A stretch of DNA of 64,000 nucleotides, taken from contig CAZMRQ010000002.1 in the NCBI GenBank assembly GCA_964568795.1, forward strand, positions 18,835-82,834, written 5' to 3'. Of the stretch, positions 55,801-64,000 are shown one piece after another. The notes under the pieces are model-generated. The model worked only from the letters and a program-made list of their open reading frames with translations. It had not been told where the DNA came from and did not search any database. Position 1 is the stretch's first letter. The number at the start of each line of letters is the position of its first letter. This stretch comes from CAZMRQ01 sp964568795. Its GTDB lineage: Bacteria > Pseudomonadota > Gammaproteobacteria > Comchoanobacterales > Comchoanobacteraceae. A program made the translations under genes and the position numbers.

Positions 55801-57926
55801 CAGGCGTCGATACCGCGGATCATTACCAATCAAGACAGTTCATTCATCACAGTATTCTGGAAGCAGCTGTGCGAAAAGATCTCAGTGGTATAAGAGAACA
55901 AAGTGAAGAAGGGTGGATAGGGAAAATGAAGATGGTATTGTCAAATGCCTTAATGAACTGGAAAAGCGGTGAAAAATATGAGAGTCAGACTTCATTCAAT
56001 GAAATTGTATTAAAGTGTACTTTTATGCCAACGCCATCACGAAAAATCAAGAAAAAGTATGCTGATGTTGATCGTATTGTAGGCGATCCGGTTAATTTTA
56101 AGCGTGCTATTGAACAACTATGTGCTGATTATAGTGACGAAGCATCAAGCTATTGTGTGGAAGTTCAGCGAAGGTCAGATTCATCGGAGATAGAACTTGA
56201 ATTGCGAATGTCGGCTCATACACTTACGTTGCTGCAAGAAAAAATTCTCTGTCTAGATGAGAAATTTACAAAGTATATGGTGTCTAGTCATGCATTGGTA
56301 GAAGAGAATATCTTGCAAAAACAGCTGGCATGTAATGATGTTAAAGAGTATGCAAGGAGTTTGAAGAGAGGTGCATTCTGGTTGGGAACTGCAGCTGAGT
56401 GTAGTGAGGCGTTTTTCAATGCTTATAAAAAAGCAGTAGCAGCAGATAAGCGTAGATTATTACAAGTCATGCCTTTACAGCTGTTAAGAGTGGGTGCCGA
56501 AACAATCAACAATACTGTCACATGTTTTGTAAACACTCTATTCAATATGTTAAAAGACCGTACATTAGACCGTCATATGATGATGGCATATTTTGAAAAA
56601 TTGGTGTCATCGATGGCATGTGTAGGTTGTACAAATATCGGGTGTGACACGAAAGTCAAAGGCGCATTGGTAGGGCAGTACATCAAACACTTTTGCCTTA
56701 AGAGTTGGCAAGAGCATCAGAGTATAGCTCATTGCTGGCCCGATGAGTTTCGGGTAAAAGAGTGGAATGACATGGTGAAGGCATATGTGGAAGTAGAGCT
56801 GAGGAAACCAGGTATTTCTGAAGAGAGTAAGGCCTATTGCTGGCATCAGTATATGGCACTGGGAGGCAGGGATTTGCCATTTTCAAGAGAGTTATGGTAT
56901 TCAATAAGTGATATCAGTGGTGTATATGCCAGAGAGGAACATCGGTTGTATCTTGATAAGGAGTTCATAAAATTAGTGGAAGAATGTGAAGATGATGATG
57001 CTCTAAATCGTTTACTGGAATACAGATATGAAAAATGCAGAGCAGAAATGACTGTATTTATAAAAGCAGCACTAATGAGCATAAGGATCAATGATTTTAT
57101 TCTAACAAAAGCGGCAGAAAGACGTCATACTGTGTTCGCAAATCACATAGCTGTAATAGAGTGGCCAGAGCATTGGCAAAAAGATAGTCGTCTGCGTCAG
57201 GTTGTGAGAGAATATAAACACATCCCATCACTTGAAAGAAGACTCAGAGATTTACATCCTGATCAGCATCAAGATAAGGTTGTATCTGGATTGACAGAGG
57301 TTACCATGTTTAGCGAAAAAAGATCGTACGCTTTAATGAGCGAGGAGGTGCGGCAAACGATCAAGTCAACTACGGTAGAATTGAGAGGGTATATTGACCG
57401 TTTAATACCAAGGAGCAGCATGGGGATCAGAGCAGAATTGTGCTACAGGGTATGGGAAGTAGCCACGCTACTGGGTAGTGGGCAAACAGTAAGAAACCGT
57501 ATTGTGCATGGTTATGTGATGCATGCATTTGATACCGGTCTTAGTCAGCCATTGCAGAGAGCAATCGATGAGATACAAGAATTCGCCGATCATGATGTGG
57601 TTCCACATAACATGGTGAGTTATGATATCGATGAATTGCCAGAGATAGATGATATGTCTCAATTTGAAGGTAAAGATAAGGGCCTACGTTTTATACTTAT
57701 CTATTTGAACGAGTATTTAAAGAAGAATGACTCGACCAAAACAGAAGAAGAGGAATATATTCGTTCATTACGTAATGACTTATCTCATACCGATAACCCT
57801 GGTAAGGTTTGGGATGACGCGTTAGCTGCCAGGGGTTTTGACACAATAGCGCAGGATGTCATGGCGTTGTGGCAGCATGTGAAAGAACATGCTCATGGCT
57901 GTGCCTCAGGAGGTCGATTAAGGTGA
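52833..57926 (+). CDS. giant ankyrin-repeat protein with HEPN-like C-terminus
   Basis: Read from ATG 52833 (a TTG at 52821 is the alternative), the protein has 1697 residues. Residues about 1-165 match the N-terminal module of the upstream ankyrin protein (QEKGKIFTLLVEQA versus QEKEKIFEALVNQA). Thirteen ankyrin repeats of 34 residues span about 170-590. About 600-1500 is a long helical region without recognised motifs. Near the end RNRIVHGY (1554-1561) and RNDLSH (1647-1652) are RxxxxH motifs of the HEPN type, often found in RNases. No signal peptide is seen. A translocated effector is the likely role; RNA cleavage is a hypothesis. Confidence 0.85.
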   Translation: MDTDIGNIVNSYIESDDDTKRLISEEYEALTLEVKTQVAQEARDKLAYSIKETNYHSAWVLIQSPFISLDQEKGKIFTLLVEQAIEKKEEKLLRCIFAGEEIGIDESYICIVKHVVGNRESYLIDKNVMMSGLLNALSDVDISDLMIILEEQFDIEKAYDIKSSSSATVMHMAARYGKLNYAKTLLSEKPGLLDMTKNNGLTVLHIACVRGHKAIAEWLVAQKPTLLDMKTSDGVTALHSACARGHKAIAEWLVEKKPELLDMSLNDGSTVLHYAALNGHKEVVEWLVEKKPELLDMSLNDGLTVLHSAALKGHKEVAEWLVEKKPDLLDMKDNQGFTALHLAVQEGHKEVAEWLVAQKSDLLDMTTNDGATALHLAANEGHKEVAEWLVEKKPDLLGMKDSTGATALHLAAHQGHKEVAEWLVAQKPTLLDMKDNNGNTVLHAAAQAGYKEVAEWFVAQKPDLLDMTNNNGETVLHLAAHQGHKEVAEWLVVQKPALLDMTNNQGATVLHLAADEGHKEVAEWLVEKKPDLLDMTMNDGTTALHRAAYEGHKEVVECLLAHGADAAIADHSRITPLMQAVKKNDTELIKVFIEHRCTVPVSYIVDYFLPKKKGTVQVKEMIKSKPSLLQERYESKTLLAHLLDRKKHNLINRFIAEAIKVMTALDMKSFITYLSSGEDFNIKIASKLVKNHLNMYVKQALQMDHMEAIANIKWEDLSLDAEEKQKLMTEIIKHVASHKINDVYRQVLVKFSGNRLLNYWSAGEVDAFIVMSQDDESFEWACQVINQVDRRFFEKLKEKIDSVEYRDPKKLIRLIKIFVQYDMELAKELFMAMRKRGIILDSDDIDFLEDTGVLKAAFEEKGSKYWEETMTFCHANNRIDHIQEEMDFAMQAVHIQKHTLEGYKGAGLKTYWDKIWKLWTCSFTEEDISTLKNIDRIWSLNPDSQGLNTLIAIAGGDEMADHTSIGSFVTKYPQWLAPAIFICRSDVSQSGVDTADHYQSRQFIHHSILEAAVRKDLSGIREQSEEGWIGKMKMVLSNALMNWKSGEKYESQTSFNEIVLKCTFMPTPSRKIKKKYADVDRIVGDPVNFKRAIEQLCADYSDEASSYCVEVQRRSDSSEIELELRMSAHTLTLLQEKILCLDEKFTKYMVSSHALVEENILQKQLACNDVKEYARSLKRGAFWLGTAAECSEAFFNAYKKAVAADKRRLLQVMPLQLLRVGAETINNTVTCFVNTLFNMLKDRTLDRHMMMAYFEKLVSSMACVGCTNIGCDTKVKGALVGQYIKHFCLKSWQEHQSIAHCWPDEFRVKEWNDMVKAYVEVELRKPGISEESKAYCWHQYMALGGRDLPFSRELWYSISDISGVYAREEHRLYLDKEFIKLVEECEDDDALNRLLEYRYEKCRAEMTVFIKAALMSIRINDFILTKAAERRHTVFANHIAVIEWPEHWQKDSRLRQVVREYKHIPSLERRLRDLHPDQHQDKVVSGLTEVTMFSEKRSYALMSEEVRQTIKSTTVELRGYIDRLIPRSSMGIRAELCYRVWEVATLLGSGQTVRNRIVHGYVMHAFDTGLSQPLQRAIDEIQEFADHDVVPHNMVSYDIDELPEIDDMSQFEGKDKGLRFILIYLNEYLKKNDSTKTEEEEYIRSLRNDLSHTDNPGKVWDDALAARGFDTIAQDVMALWQHVKEHAHGCASGGRLR
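53400..54510 (+). repeat. 102-bp tandem repeats encoding ankyrin units
   Basis: About eleven near-identical 102-bp units with GGTCATAAAGAAGTTGCTGA as a recurring core. The low divergence and shared period with the upstream gene suggest ongoing expansion. Assembly across them is error-prone, so copy number may be inexact. Confidence 0.9.
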
Positions 57927-58482
57927 TGTGATTTGTATGAGGGTACAAACTATGTCGTTGGATAGGGTGTTTTTAAGTATTGTACTGAAGCTACAGGGTT
58001 GCAATCCGGTATGGGAGGAATAAAGTGACCGTATTCAAAAGTACATGCTGGAATTGAATATGGATCAATTACTCGATTTTGTTATTTTTAGGCTATCTCA
58101 GTTCTATTTCTTTAAAAAAGATAGTGCATGTTACCTGATAGATAAATTGAAACTCTGTGTCGAAAAATCGATTGATATACATTAAAGAAAATCGTTGTTT
58201 AATAATTAGGTTGTCTTTCACCCTATAATGTCTGTATAGATCGAGTCACAGCTGTGGGTGTGTGCCATGATTGATTATTCATCGATTGAATTGGCAAATG
58301 CTTTTGTGGCGGTGTGGTCTGAACTTTAATTTTCCAGCGACATACATTTGATTGAAAAGAATTAATACGCTCTTTAAGCTGCCGGTTTTAATAGCATACA
58401 TCTATTATTAATTTGTCTGGAACATTCTCTTGACGTTGTCTAGACCCTGTGGAATGATATCCTATGTTTATTAGTATGCAGT
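57927..58482 (+). other. 556-base spacer between the ankyrin gene and murB
   Basis: No ORF of note, no tRNA and no clear hairpin terminator were seen. A 20-codon frame at 58268-58330 (MIDYSSIELANAF) has no ribosome site. The murB promoter should lie here; TATTAATTTG stretches near 58405-58415 are AT-rich but not consensus. Confidence 0.5.
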
Positions 58483-59352
58483 ATGAAAATCCTGGAATCA
58501 TTTAGCCTAAAGAAGTTCAATACATGGGGACTTGGCGGCTGTGCAGAGAGATGTTTGCAACCAGAAAGTTTGCAAGATCTGCAAGAGTGGATCATGGAAA
58601 ATCCTTGTTCGAATCTTTGCTGGCTTGGATTAGGTAGCAATATTTTATTTAAAGACGGGCTATTGCCTCTCACTATTATTCAACCACGGACTTTTATTAG
58701 GCAAGCTCGGCTCGAAGGGGGTATTTATATTGTTGAAGCAGGTGTTAATTGTGCACGTATTGCTAAAGAGATGTCACGAATAGGTTACCGAGATGCAGTT
58801 TTCTTCTGTGGAATACCTGGGACTATAGGTGGCGCACTGCGAATGAATGCAGGGGCTTTCGGTGGTGAAACTTGGAGCCATGTTTTATGGGTCGAGCTTT
58901 TAACTCCAGATGGTCAAATCAAACGTTTTGAAAAAAAAGATTTTGTTGTTTCTTACCGCCATGTTGATATGCCTGAAGGGGGTTGGTTTGTCCGGGCTGC
59001 ATTAAAATTTCAAGATCAACACACATCTTCTGTGCAACACTTGATTGGCGAATGTCTTAGAAACCGTATGCGCACACAGCCTGTGGGTGAGTTGACTTGT
59101 GGTTCGGTATTTAAAAATCCAAAGAATGGTTATGCCGCTAAGTATATTGAGTCTCTTGGTCTAAAGGGTTTACAAATTGGCCATGCTAAAGTATCGGAGA
59201 TGCATGCTAATTTCATGATCAATGTTGATGGGTTATGTCGTGCCCAAGATATGTATGCCCTGATTCAGGATGTCAAAAAGCGTGTCTTTCAAAGCTACGG
59301 TGTGGTACTGGAGCTGGAAGTTCATTGCATAGGTTTTGATCAAGATAGTTAA
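58483..59352 (+). CDS. murB: UDP-N-acetylenolpyruvoylglucosamine reductase MurB
   Basis: The 289-residue flavoprotein makes UDP-MurNAc. It shows NTWGLGG near residue 12, the FAD segment LGLGSNILFKDG near 46, FCGIPGTIGGALRMNAGA near 108, SYRHVDMP near 158, the catalytic GSVFKNP near 206 and HANFMIN near 243. It is the shorter MurB type. Usually in or near dcw next to murC, it is here split from murG by the 7.7-kb ankyrin block; murC is not seen. Confidence 0.95.
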   Translation: MKILESFSLKKFNTWGLGGCAERCLQPESLQDLQEWIMENPCSNLCWLGLGSNILFKDGLLPLTIIQPRTFIRQARLEGGIYIVEAGVNCARIAKEMSRIGYRDAVFFCGIPGTIGGALRMNAGAFGGETWSHVLWVELLTPDGQIKRFEKKDFVVSYRHVDMPEGGWFVRAALKFQDQHTSSVQHLIGECLRNRMRTQPVGELTCGSVFKNPKNGYAAKYIESLGLKGLQIGHAKVSEMHANFMINVDGLCRAQDMYALIQDVKKRVFQSYGVVLELEVHCIGFDQDS

Positions 59353-59424
59353 CTAGATCATTAGTACAGTATTGCTTGCTTTAGTGATTGATGTATTCTC
59401 TTCGACAGATATATCGGAGAGAAA

Positions 59425-60963
59425 ATGTTTGTATTGCCTATTTCAGAAAAGTTATGCAAAAAAGGGATGTTGACAGTTGAGTCATTTGATCGTTTTGTAT
59501 ATTTATCGCGAAAGTTATCCGAGATGCTGATGAGAACTCATCACGCTGATCTGGAGATGAAAGCACTAGACTTTAAAGAGTTGTTGGCAATAATGGTTCG
59601 GGTGAATGATATTAAAAGTCACTTGATGTCGTTGCAGGATCGAATGCCGTGGCTTATGGATTTAATGAAGTTGCGCTCATTTTCTGAAATATTTCACACT
59701 GCTGATACCATACTTTCAAAAAATATGCATGCTTATATTGTTAGTGGCAGTGAGCTAGGCACTCAAGAGCTCTTGGCATTGCAGCAGTGTGATTTATTGC
59801 ATCAATACGCGTGGTCAATGGATATGGGTATTCCAGTACCTCAAGATGCTTTGAGTATACGAAGATTGAATCTATTAGAAAAATGGTTGTTACAAAGAAT
59901 TTTGCCTCAACAAGTAATATGGAGTTACAGTCTTGCAAGTGAGCATTTGCGTACGAGTATAACGACTGCATCGTCAGAAGATGCGCTATTAATATATCAG
60001 TTTTCTTTGCATATTTTTCAATCAATGCAGCGTCGTTTAAGGCTTCTAAGGCTGCTGTTTATTTGGGATATTTTTGGTATGGGGCAGTGGGTAAAAGAAT
60101 TTAGTCAGCTCGTCAACAGTGAATTAACTGAGTTAAAATTTCTATATCAAGCTATTCATTTGAATCAAGTTGAGCGTCCTAAGCTACAGGAAGTCGTGGT
60201 CGATGCTAACAAAGTCGTGGAATTGACGCACTGGCCAAAAATCTATACGAATGATCATTTTCACTTTTCTTGGGCTAGAAAACAGCTCATGAGTCTTATA
60301 CCTAAAGTGATGCATACGGGAAGTCATGAATCGTCAAAATTGTGGTTATTCAAATTGATGAAATATTATCAGTTACACCAAGATTCAACGAAGTATGAGG
60401 CTGAGACAATGCATCAAGGCATGCAATGGCTTCTGAATGACAATGATCAGAAATTATTAACCTCTTGGTTAATCCAGTATGATATGTATAACATGCAGAA
60501 ATGGGTTGTGCATGAGATTAGGCAGCCTTATTTTTCATCTCAATTAGCAGCTATTATTGCTCCGAAGATCAAACTGTATGTGCATATATGTCCATGGCTT
60601 GTGAGTGATTGGCAATATCTGGTTGATCATTCGCATAACCTGCATATTTTGCAAAATGAGATTATGTTTGGTTATCAGTCGTGTCGTGAAACAATGTTGC
60701 TGGAAAAATATGGGTGGGTTCAAGAACAGATCATACCTTATTGTGAAAAAGATGTGTCGGTCATTAATACTACAGACATTATTGATTTGATACGTCTTTT
60801 TGGGATATGGGCTACAAAAGAAAGCACTCAAACAAAAGGGGCTATTTTGCCTCTTAAAAAGATAACCTACGATGTGGATGTGCCAAGAGACATAATAGAA
60901 AATCCAAATTGTTCGGCTTCTTTGAGAAAGAGTTATCTTTCTGCTAAATGCAGGAGCAATTGA
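59425..60963 (+). CDS. 512-residue protein of unknown function
   Basis: The protein is helical, Leu/Trp/His-rich, with no signal peptide and no clear membrane segment beyond a hydrophobic patch at about 205-222 (RLLRLLFIWDIFGMG). GGAGAG precedes the ATG. I recognise no family. Its TGA overlaps the next ATG (TGATG at 60961), so the two are translationally coupled and probably act together. It could be an effector or an envelope-associated protein. Confidence 0.75.
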   Translation: MFVLPISEKLCKKGMLTVESFDRFVYLSRKLSEMLMRTHHADLEMKALDFKELLAIMVRVNDIKSHLMSLQDRMPWLMDLMKLRSFSEIFHTADTILSKNMHAYIVSGSELGTQELLALQQCDLLHQYAWSMDMGIPVPQDALSIRRLNLLEKWLLQRILPQQVIWSYSLASEHLRTSITTASSEDALLIYQFSLHIFQSMQRRLRLLRLLFIWDIFGMGQWVKEFSQLVNSELTELKFLYQAIHLNQVERPKLQEVVVDANKVVELTHWPKIYTNDHFHFSWARKQLMSLIPKVMHTGSHESSKLWLFKLMKYYQLHQDSTKYEAETMHQGMQWLLNDNDQKLLTSWLIQYDMYNMQKWVVHEIRQPYFSSQLAAIIAPKIKLYVHICPWLVSDWQYLVDHSHNLHILQNEIMFGYQSCRETMLLEKYGWVQEQIIPYCEKDVSVINTTDIIDLIRLFGIWATKESTQTKGAILPLKKITYDVDVPRDIIENPNCSASLRKSYLSAKCRSN

Positions 60964-61625
60964 TGGAAACAAGAAAGGGGGATTGGAGAAAAGAGTTTTT
61001 GGCTGTTTTACGCTCTTATGAGATGCAGAAAGACATTGCAGGCAAGGCTATGCATAGCCAACGCGTTATAACATTAAAAACATTAAGGGCCTATGCTGAC
61101 ATACATGATGACCCAACTTGTTTTGTCAGTACTGTCAGATCATATATGGAAACTCAATACAAGTTTAAAGGCTGGTGGTGGAGTCTATTTTTATTGCCTT
61201 GTCCATCTCAGTTGTATCGGATGATCCATGATGTCTTGAACTATATTGGCCAGCAAGAGGGGGTGAATGTACTAAAATTGGAGCTTGAGAATAAAAATAA
61301 AGAGATTGCTCAATTAAAGATTAACTATGATTCATCACTTTCTAAACTAAATAAAGAAGCACAACTTGTAAAAGAGAGATTAGAGAAACAGATTAAAGAT
61401 GAAAGAGTGCAATTGCAAAAGCGTATCAGTGAGCAGGATAAGTCAATTGATTTGATGCGTGTGCAGTTGGATAAGCTTTTGAGTGATCAGGACAGTGGTG
61501 TTATTAATCTAATTCATACATTAGAAGATGAAGTGAAAAAACAATGGGCGCACAGGGGAAATTCACAAGAATCACACGGGGACCAGTTAGTTCGAGATGA
61601 GCAACATCAAGTAAATAGGATGTGA
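60963..61625 (+). CDS. coiled-coil protein of unknown function
   Basis: The ATG at 60963 has AGGAG 7 bases upstream and overlaps the previous stop, giving 220 residues. A helical N-terminus (about 1-65) is followed by a tryptophan-rich hydrophobic patch (FKGWWWSLFLLPCP, about 66-80) that may touch a membrane. A long charged coiled coil follows at about 100-185, with a hydrophilic tail. No family is recognised. Confidence 0.75.
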   Translation: METRKGDWRKEFLAVLRSYEMQKDIAGKAMHSQRVITLKTLRAYADIHDDPTCFVSTVRSYMETQYKFKGWWWSLFLLPCPSQLYRMIHDVLNYIGQQEGVNVLKLELENKNKEIAQLKINYDSSLSKLNKEAQLVKERLEKQIKDERVQLQKRISEQDKSIDLMRVQLDKLLSDQDSGVINLIHTLEDEVKKQWAHRGNSQESHGDQLVRDEQHQVNRM

Positions 61626-62145
61626 TTATAGTCGCTTATTGATTTTACATACTCATGTGTAAAGGACTTATCAATTATAAGGACTTTCAGTATGGAAGTT
61701 ATTATTGGATTTGAGTCGAGTGTGCGAATTGATGCATCCTGTGATGATCAGGCAGAGTGAGAGAGTGTTTAGTCGGATTCTTAAAGTCCTTGATCATCAG
61801 ATCTTTGATGGTTGTGTGCTGCCATTTGCGGTTATTTCGTGACATCAGTTCGCGCTATTCGTATTATAGTAACAAATCCTTTTCGACATGCTATATTGTT
61901 GTATACAATCGATCATTTTGCTCAAAGAAAAGTCGATATTTGTGGCAGTTCGTAGAGCTATTAAAAAGCTGGGTTCAAACATGCTTCTACTTAAATGACT
62001 ATGTGTATGGTGAGTATGGGTAGGTAAGCAGAGAGAGCCGGTGTAGTGGTCTTGGTGGATGAGGTGGGTCTGACAGTTCAAAACACAATTGACATTTGAT
62101 AGAAATGGTGTAAATTAGTAGTTGAGATACTAATTTGCAGGAAAA
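61626..62145 (+). other. 520-base spacer with a transposase-like fragment
   Basis: No full gene. On the minus strand 61731-61770 could encode LPDHHRMHQF, close to LPEHHRMHYF at about 63550, so a scrap of the same element is present. A plus-strand frame starting near 61744 (MMIRQSERVFSRILKV) stops after 33 codons. The remainder shows nothing recognisable. Confidence 0.5.
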
Positions 62146-63309
62146 ATGGAAAGAAATCAGTTTTTATCTAAAATAGAGTTAAATCTCCAAGAAAACCCTA
62201 TTGTTGCTTTGTTGGGACCAAGGCAATGCGGAAAAACAACTCTTGCGAGACAGCTGGCCAGAAAATATGCTATACCTCCCGAAAATTACTTTGATTTGGA
62301 GGATATTGAAGACTTGGCTCGCCTAGAAAGGCCAAAGCTCGCTTTATCTGTGTTATCCGGTTTGGTGGTTATTGATGAAATTCAGCGTTCACCGGAGTTG
62401 TTTCCAACATTAAGAGTTCTGGCTGATAGGGAGGATAATCCTATCAAGATTTTGATATTGGGAAGTGCCTCTCCCTTGCTGATTAAACAGTCGTCAGAAA
62501 CATTAGCAGGTCGAATCAGCTATTTACAGTTAACTCCTTTTAGTATCAATGAAACAAGAGAAATAGAGAGATCATGGATGAGGGGAGGGTTCCCAAGGTC
62601 ATACTTAGCTCCAACAGCTGAGCAAAGTTATAGCTGGCGAAAAAACTATATATCAACATTTTTAGAAAAAGACATCCCCAGCCTTGGTTTTAATATTTCT
62701 GCGACCAAGCTATATAAGTTTTGGATGTTATTAACAGCTTATCATGGTTGTGTTGTCAATTATTCTGATTTGGCAAGAGACTTGCAAATGAACTATAAGA
62801 CAGCGCAGCATTATGTCGAGATTCTTCATGAAACATTCATGATTCGGATTTTATATCCATGGCACGAGAATATTACCAAGCGTCAAGTAAAATCCCCTAA
62901 AATATATTTCAGAGATAGTGGTATATTTCACTCAATGCTTGGCGCAACCGATGATTCATTCATGCTGAGAACACCAAAGCTAGGTTCTTCTTGGGAGGGG
63001 TTTGCGTTGGAAGAACTCATCAGATTAATGACAGCAAGAGACTCTAAGTGCTATTTTTGGTCCTTAACCAGTGGTGCTGAAATTGACTTAGTTGTGATGC
63101 AGGGCGGCCAAAGATATGGGTTTGAGTTTAAATATTCTGATCATCCGAAGATCACAAAGTCAATGCGCTCTGCCATGGCTCATTTGGGTTTGAAAAGAAT
63201 AGATGTCATTCATCCAGGAGACAAAAGTTTTCCATTGGATGAGGATATATTTGCAACCAGCTTAAAATCATTGATTTCTGAAAAGTATGATAGACCATGG
63301 CAGGGATAA
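62146..63309 (+). CDS. AAA ATPase with DUF4143 domain
   Basis: The 387-residue protein has an N-terminal P-loop domain (GPRQCGKTT near residue 25, Walker B LVVIDEIQRSPELFP near 76, sensor LGSASP near 106) and a C-terminal DUF4143 domain (about 185-345; GSSWEGFALEELI and EIDLVV then FEFKYS). The latter resembles a PD-(D/E)XK nuclease-like core. These proteins are common, patchily distributed and of uncertain role. Between transposase fragments, it looks horizontally acquired. Confidence 0.92.
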   Translation: MERNQFLSKIELNLQENPIVALLGPRQCGKTTLARQLARKYAIPPENYFDLEDIEDLARLERPKLALSVLSGLVVIDEIQRSPELFPTLRVLADREDNPIKILILGSASPLLIKQSSETLAGRISYLQLTPFSINETREIERSWMRGGFPRSYLAPTAEQSYSWRKNYISTFLEKDIPSLGFNISATKLYKFWMLLTAYHGCVVNYSDLARDLQMNYKTAQHYVEILHETFMIRILYPWHENITKRQVKSPKIYFRDSGIFHSMLGATDDSFMLRTPKLGSSWEGFALEELIRLMTARDSKCYFWSLTSGAEIDLVVMQGGQRYGFEFKYSDHPKITKSMRSAMAHLGLKRIDVIHPGDKSFPLDEDIFATSLKSLISEKYDRPWQG

Positions 63310-63425
63310 TAGTGCTTTTATAACTCAATGTGTTGACAAGATAAGGACACAAGTCTATCTGAGCAATGAGCCAAGAGAAACGCTGTGAAAAGTCTCTGAG
63401 TTACGGATATGATGAGCAGTTATGG

Positions 63426-63641
63426 TTATACTAGATAAAGAGCAGACTCATCCTCAAAAGTCATACGCTCGAGATAAGAAGGGCTGTAGGAGGCATCGCG
63501 CACTGCTGAGACCAGATCATCTACTGTGTCATCAAAATAACGCCGGAAGTAATGCATCCTATGATGCTCAGGCAGCTGGTGAGATTTATAGCTGAAAACA
63601 ATGCTGTTAAGGGGTTTTGGACTAGCAGAGAAAACACCCAT
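63426..63641 (-). pseudogene. possible transposase N-terminal fragment
   Basis: The 71-codon minus-strand frame includes LPEHHRMHYFRRYFDDTVDD, which resembles the N-terminus of IS1182/IS5-type transposases. A diverged second copy of the first ten codons lies near 61731-61770. It could instead be a chance frame; no ribosome site is seen. Confidence 0.3.
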
Positions 63642-64000
63642 TCACACTGTTTTTACAAGGGTGAGAGAAAGGATTGGCACACAAAAGTTGGCAAAGATTT
63701 TTGGTAAAATCAGAGACCAGCTGAAGGCAAATGGATTGATGAATGAGATATTCACCTTTGTTGAGGCAAGTGTGCTGATAGCAAAAATAAATCTCTGGAA
63801 AGAAAGAGATAATATCAAAAAAAACAGATAAGCTTGGATAATGAAAATCTTAGAAAAGTGGCCCATGACAAACAAGCCAAAATAGGCTAAAGGGAAAAAT
63901 AAGTATTGGTAGGGATATAAGAAACATGTGAGTGTCGATATGCGATCAGGCCTGATAAATAAAGTGGCGGCGGCCGAGCAAATGTGTTCGATATGGATGG
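63601..64000 (+). pseudogene. IS5-type transposase, degraded, running off the window
   Basis: Frames together give a recognisable IS5-family core: TPIHTVFTRVRERIGTQKL, IRDQLKANGLMNEIFTFVEAS (catalytic Asp of VDAS replaced by Glu), KVAHDKQAKIG, then KYW-stop-GYKKHVSVDMRSGLINKVA. A frameshift near 63825, a short deletion near 63885 and an in-frame TAG near 63908 inactivate it. The 3' part lies beyond the window. Confidence 0.85.

Noticed and set aside
57927..58482. tRNA or other RNA gene in the long spacers
   Set aside because: No cloverleaf, no conserved T-loop sequence (GTTCRANNC) and no clear RNA signature was found by eye here or in the other gaps.

Overview
The window looks like the chromosome of a host-associated, moderately AT-rich gammaproteobacterium. 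Conserved blocks (holC-valS beside lptF-lptG; rpsP-rimM-trmD-rplS; mraZ-rsmH-ftsL-ftsI-murE-murF-mraY-murD-ftsW-murG) have gammaproteobacterial content and order. A PPi-type phosphofructokinase, a three-domain Aas, large ankyrin proteins, an F-box-like protein and a possible IcmD/DotP-like membrane protein point toward a Legionella/Coxiella-like intracellular lifestyle. The genus cannot be named from the sequence alone.

Layout. 1-1.2 kb: the 3' end of an unrecognised gene and a small exported protein with a Ca-binding-like loop. 1.2-9.1 kb (minus strand): an MSHA-type pilus assembly operon in the order mshI-J-K-L-M-N-E-G, with no pilin genes next to it. 9.3-12.5 kb: a patatin-like lipoprotein, ddl and an MFS transporter. 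12.5-15.5 kb: an accessory island with an F-box-like effector candidate, two 161-bp direct repeats, a possible small secreted protein and a frameshifted IS481-type transposase. 15.5-24.8 kb: radA, valS/holC, lptF/lptG, an MFS transporter and an aromatic amino acid permease. 24.8-33.4 kb (minus strand): aas, pfp, rplS-trmD-rimM-rpsP and ffh. 33.9-36.5 kb: a CNNM/CorC-type protein, two small coupled genes and adk. 36.5-39.4 kb: a 973-residue protein of unknown function with C-terminal membrane segments. 39.6-50.2 kb: the division and cell wall cluster, preceded by a clear array of MraZ boxes. 50.2-57.9 kb: a remnant and two paralogous ankyrin-repeat genes with different C-terminal domains. 58.5-61.6 kb: murB and two unrecognised coupled genes. 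61.6-64 kb: transposase fragments around a DUF4143 ATPase.

The housekeeping genes are tightly packed, with many 4-nt ATGA/GTGA overlaps. The dcw cluster stops at murG: murC and ftsQ/A/Z are not in the window, while ddl and murB sit apart from it. The most novel content is the ankyrin pair, which shares an N-terminal module. One protein ends in a possible Cys-His-Asp enzyme domain after a basic NLS-like stretch; the other ends in two RNxxxH (HEPN-like) motifs. Also notable are the remnant of a third copy, the unknown 973-residue protein, and the F-box-like protein. All function calls for these are inference from motifs; no database was searched.
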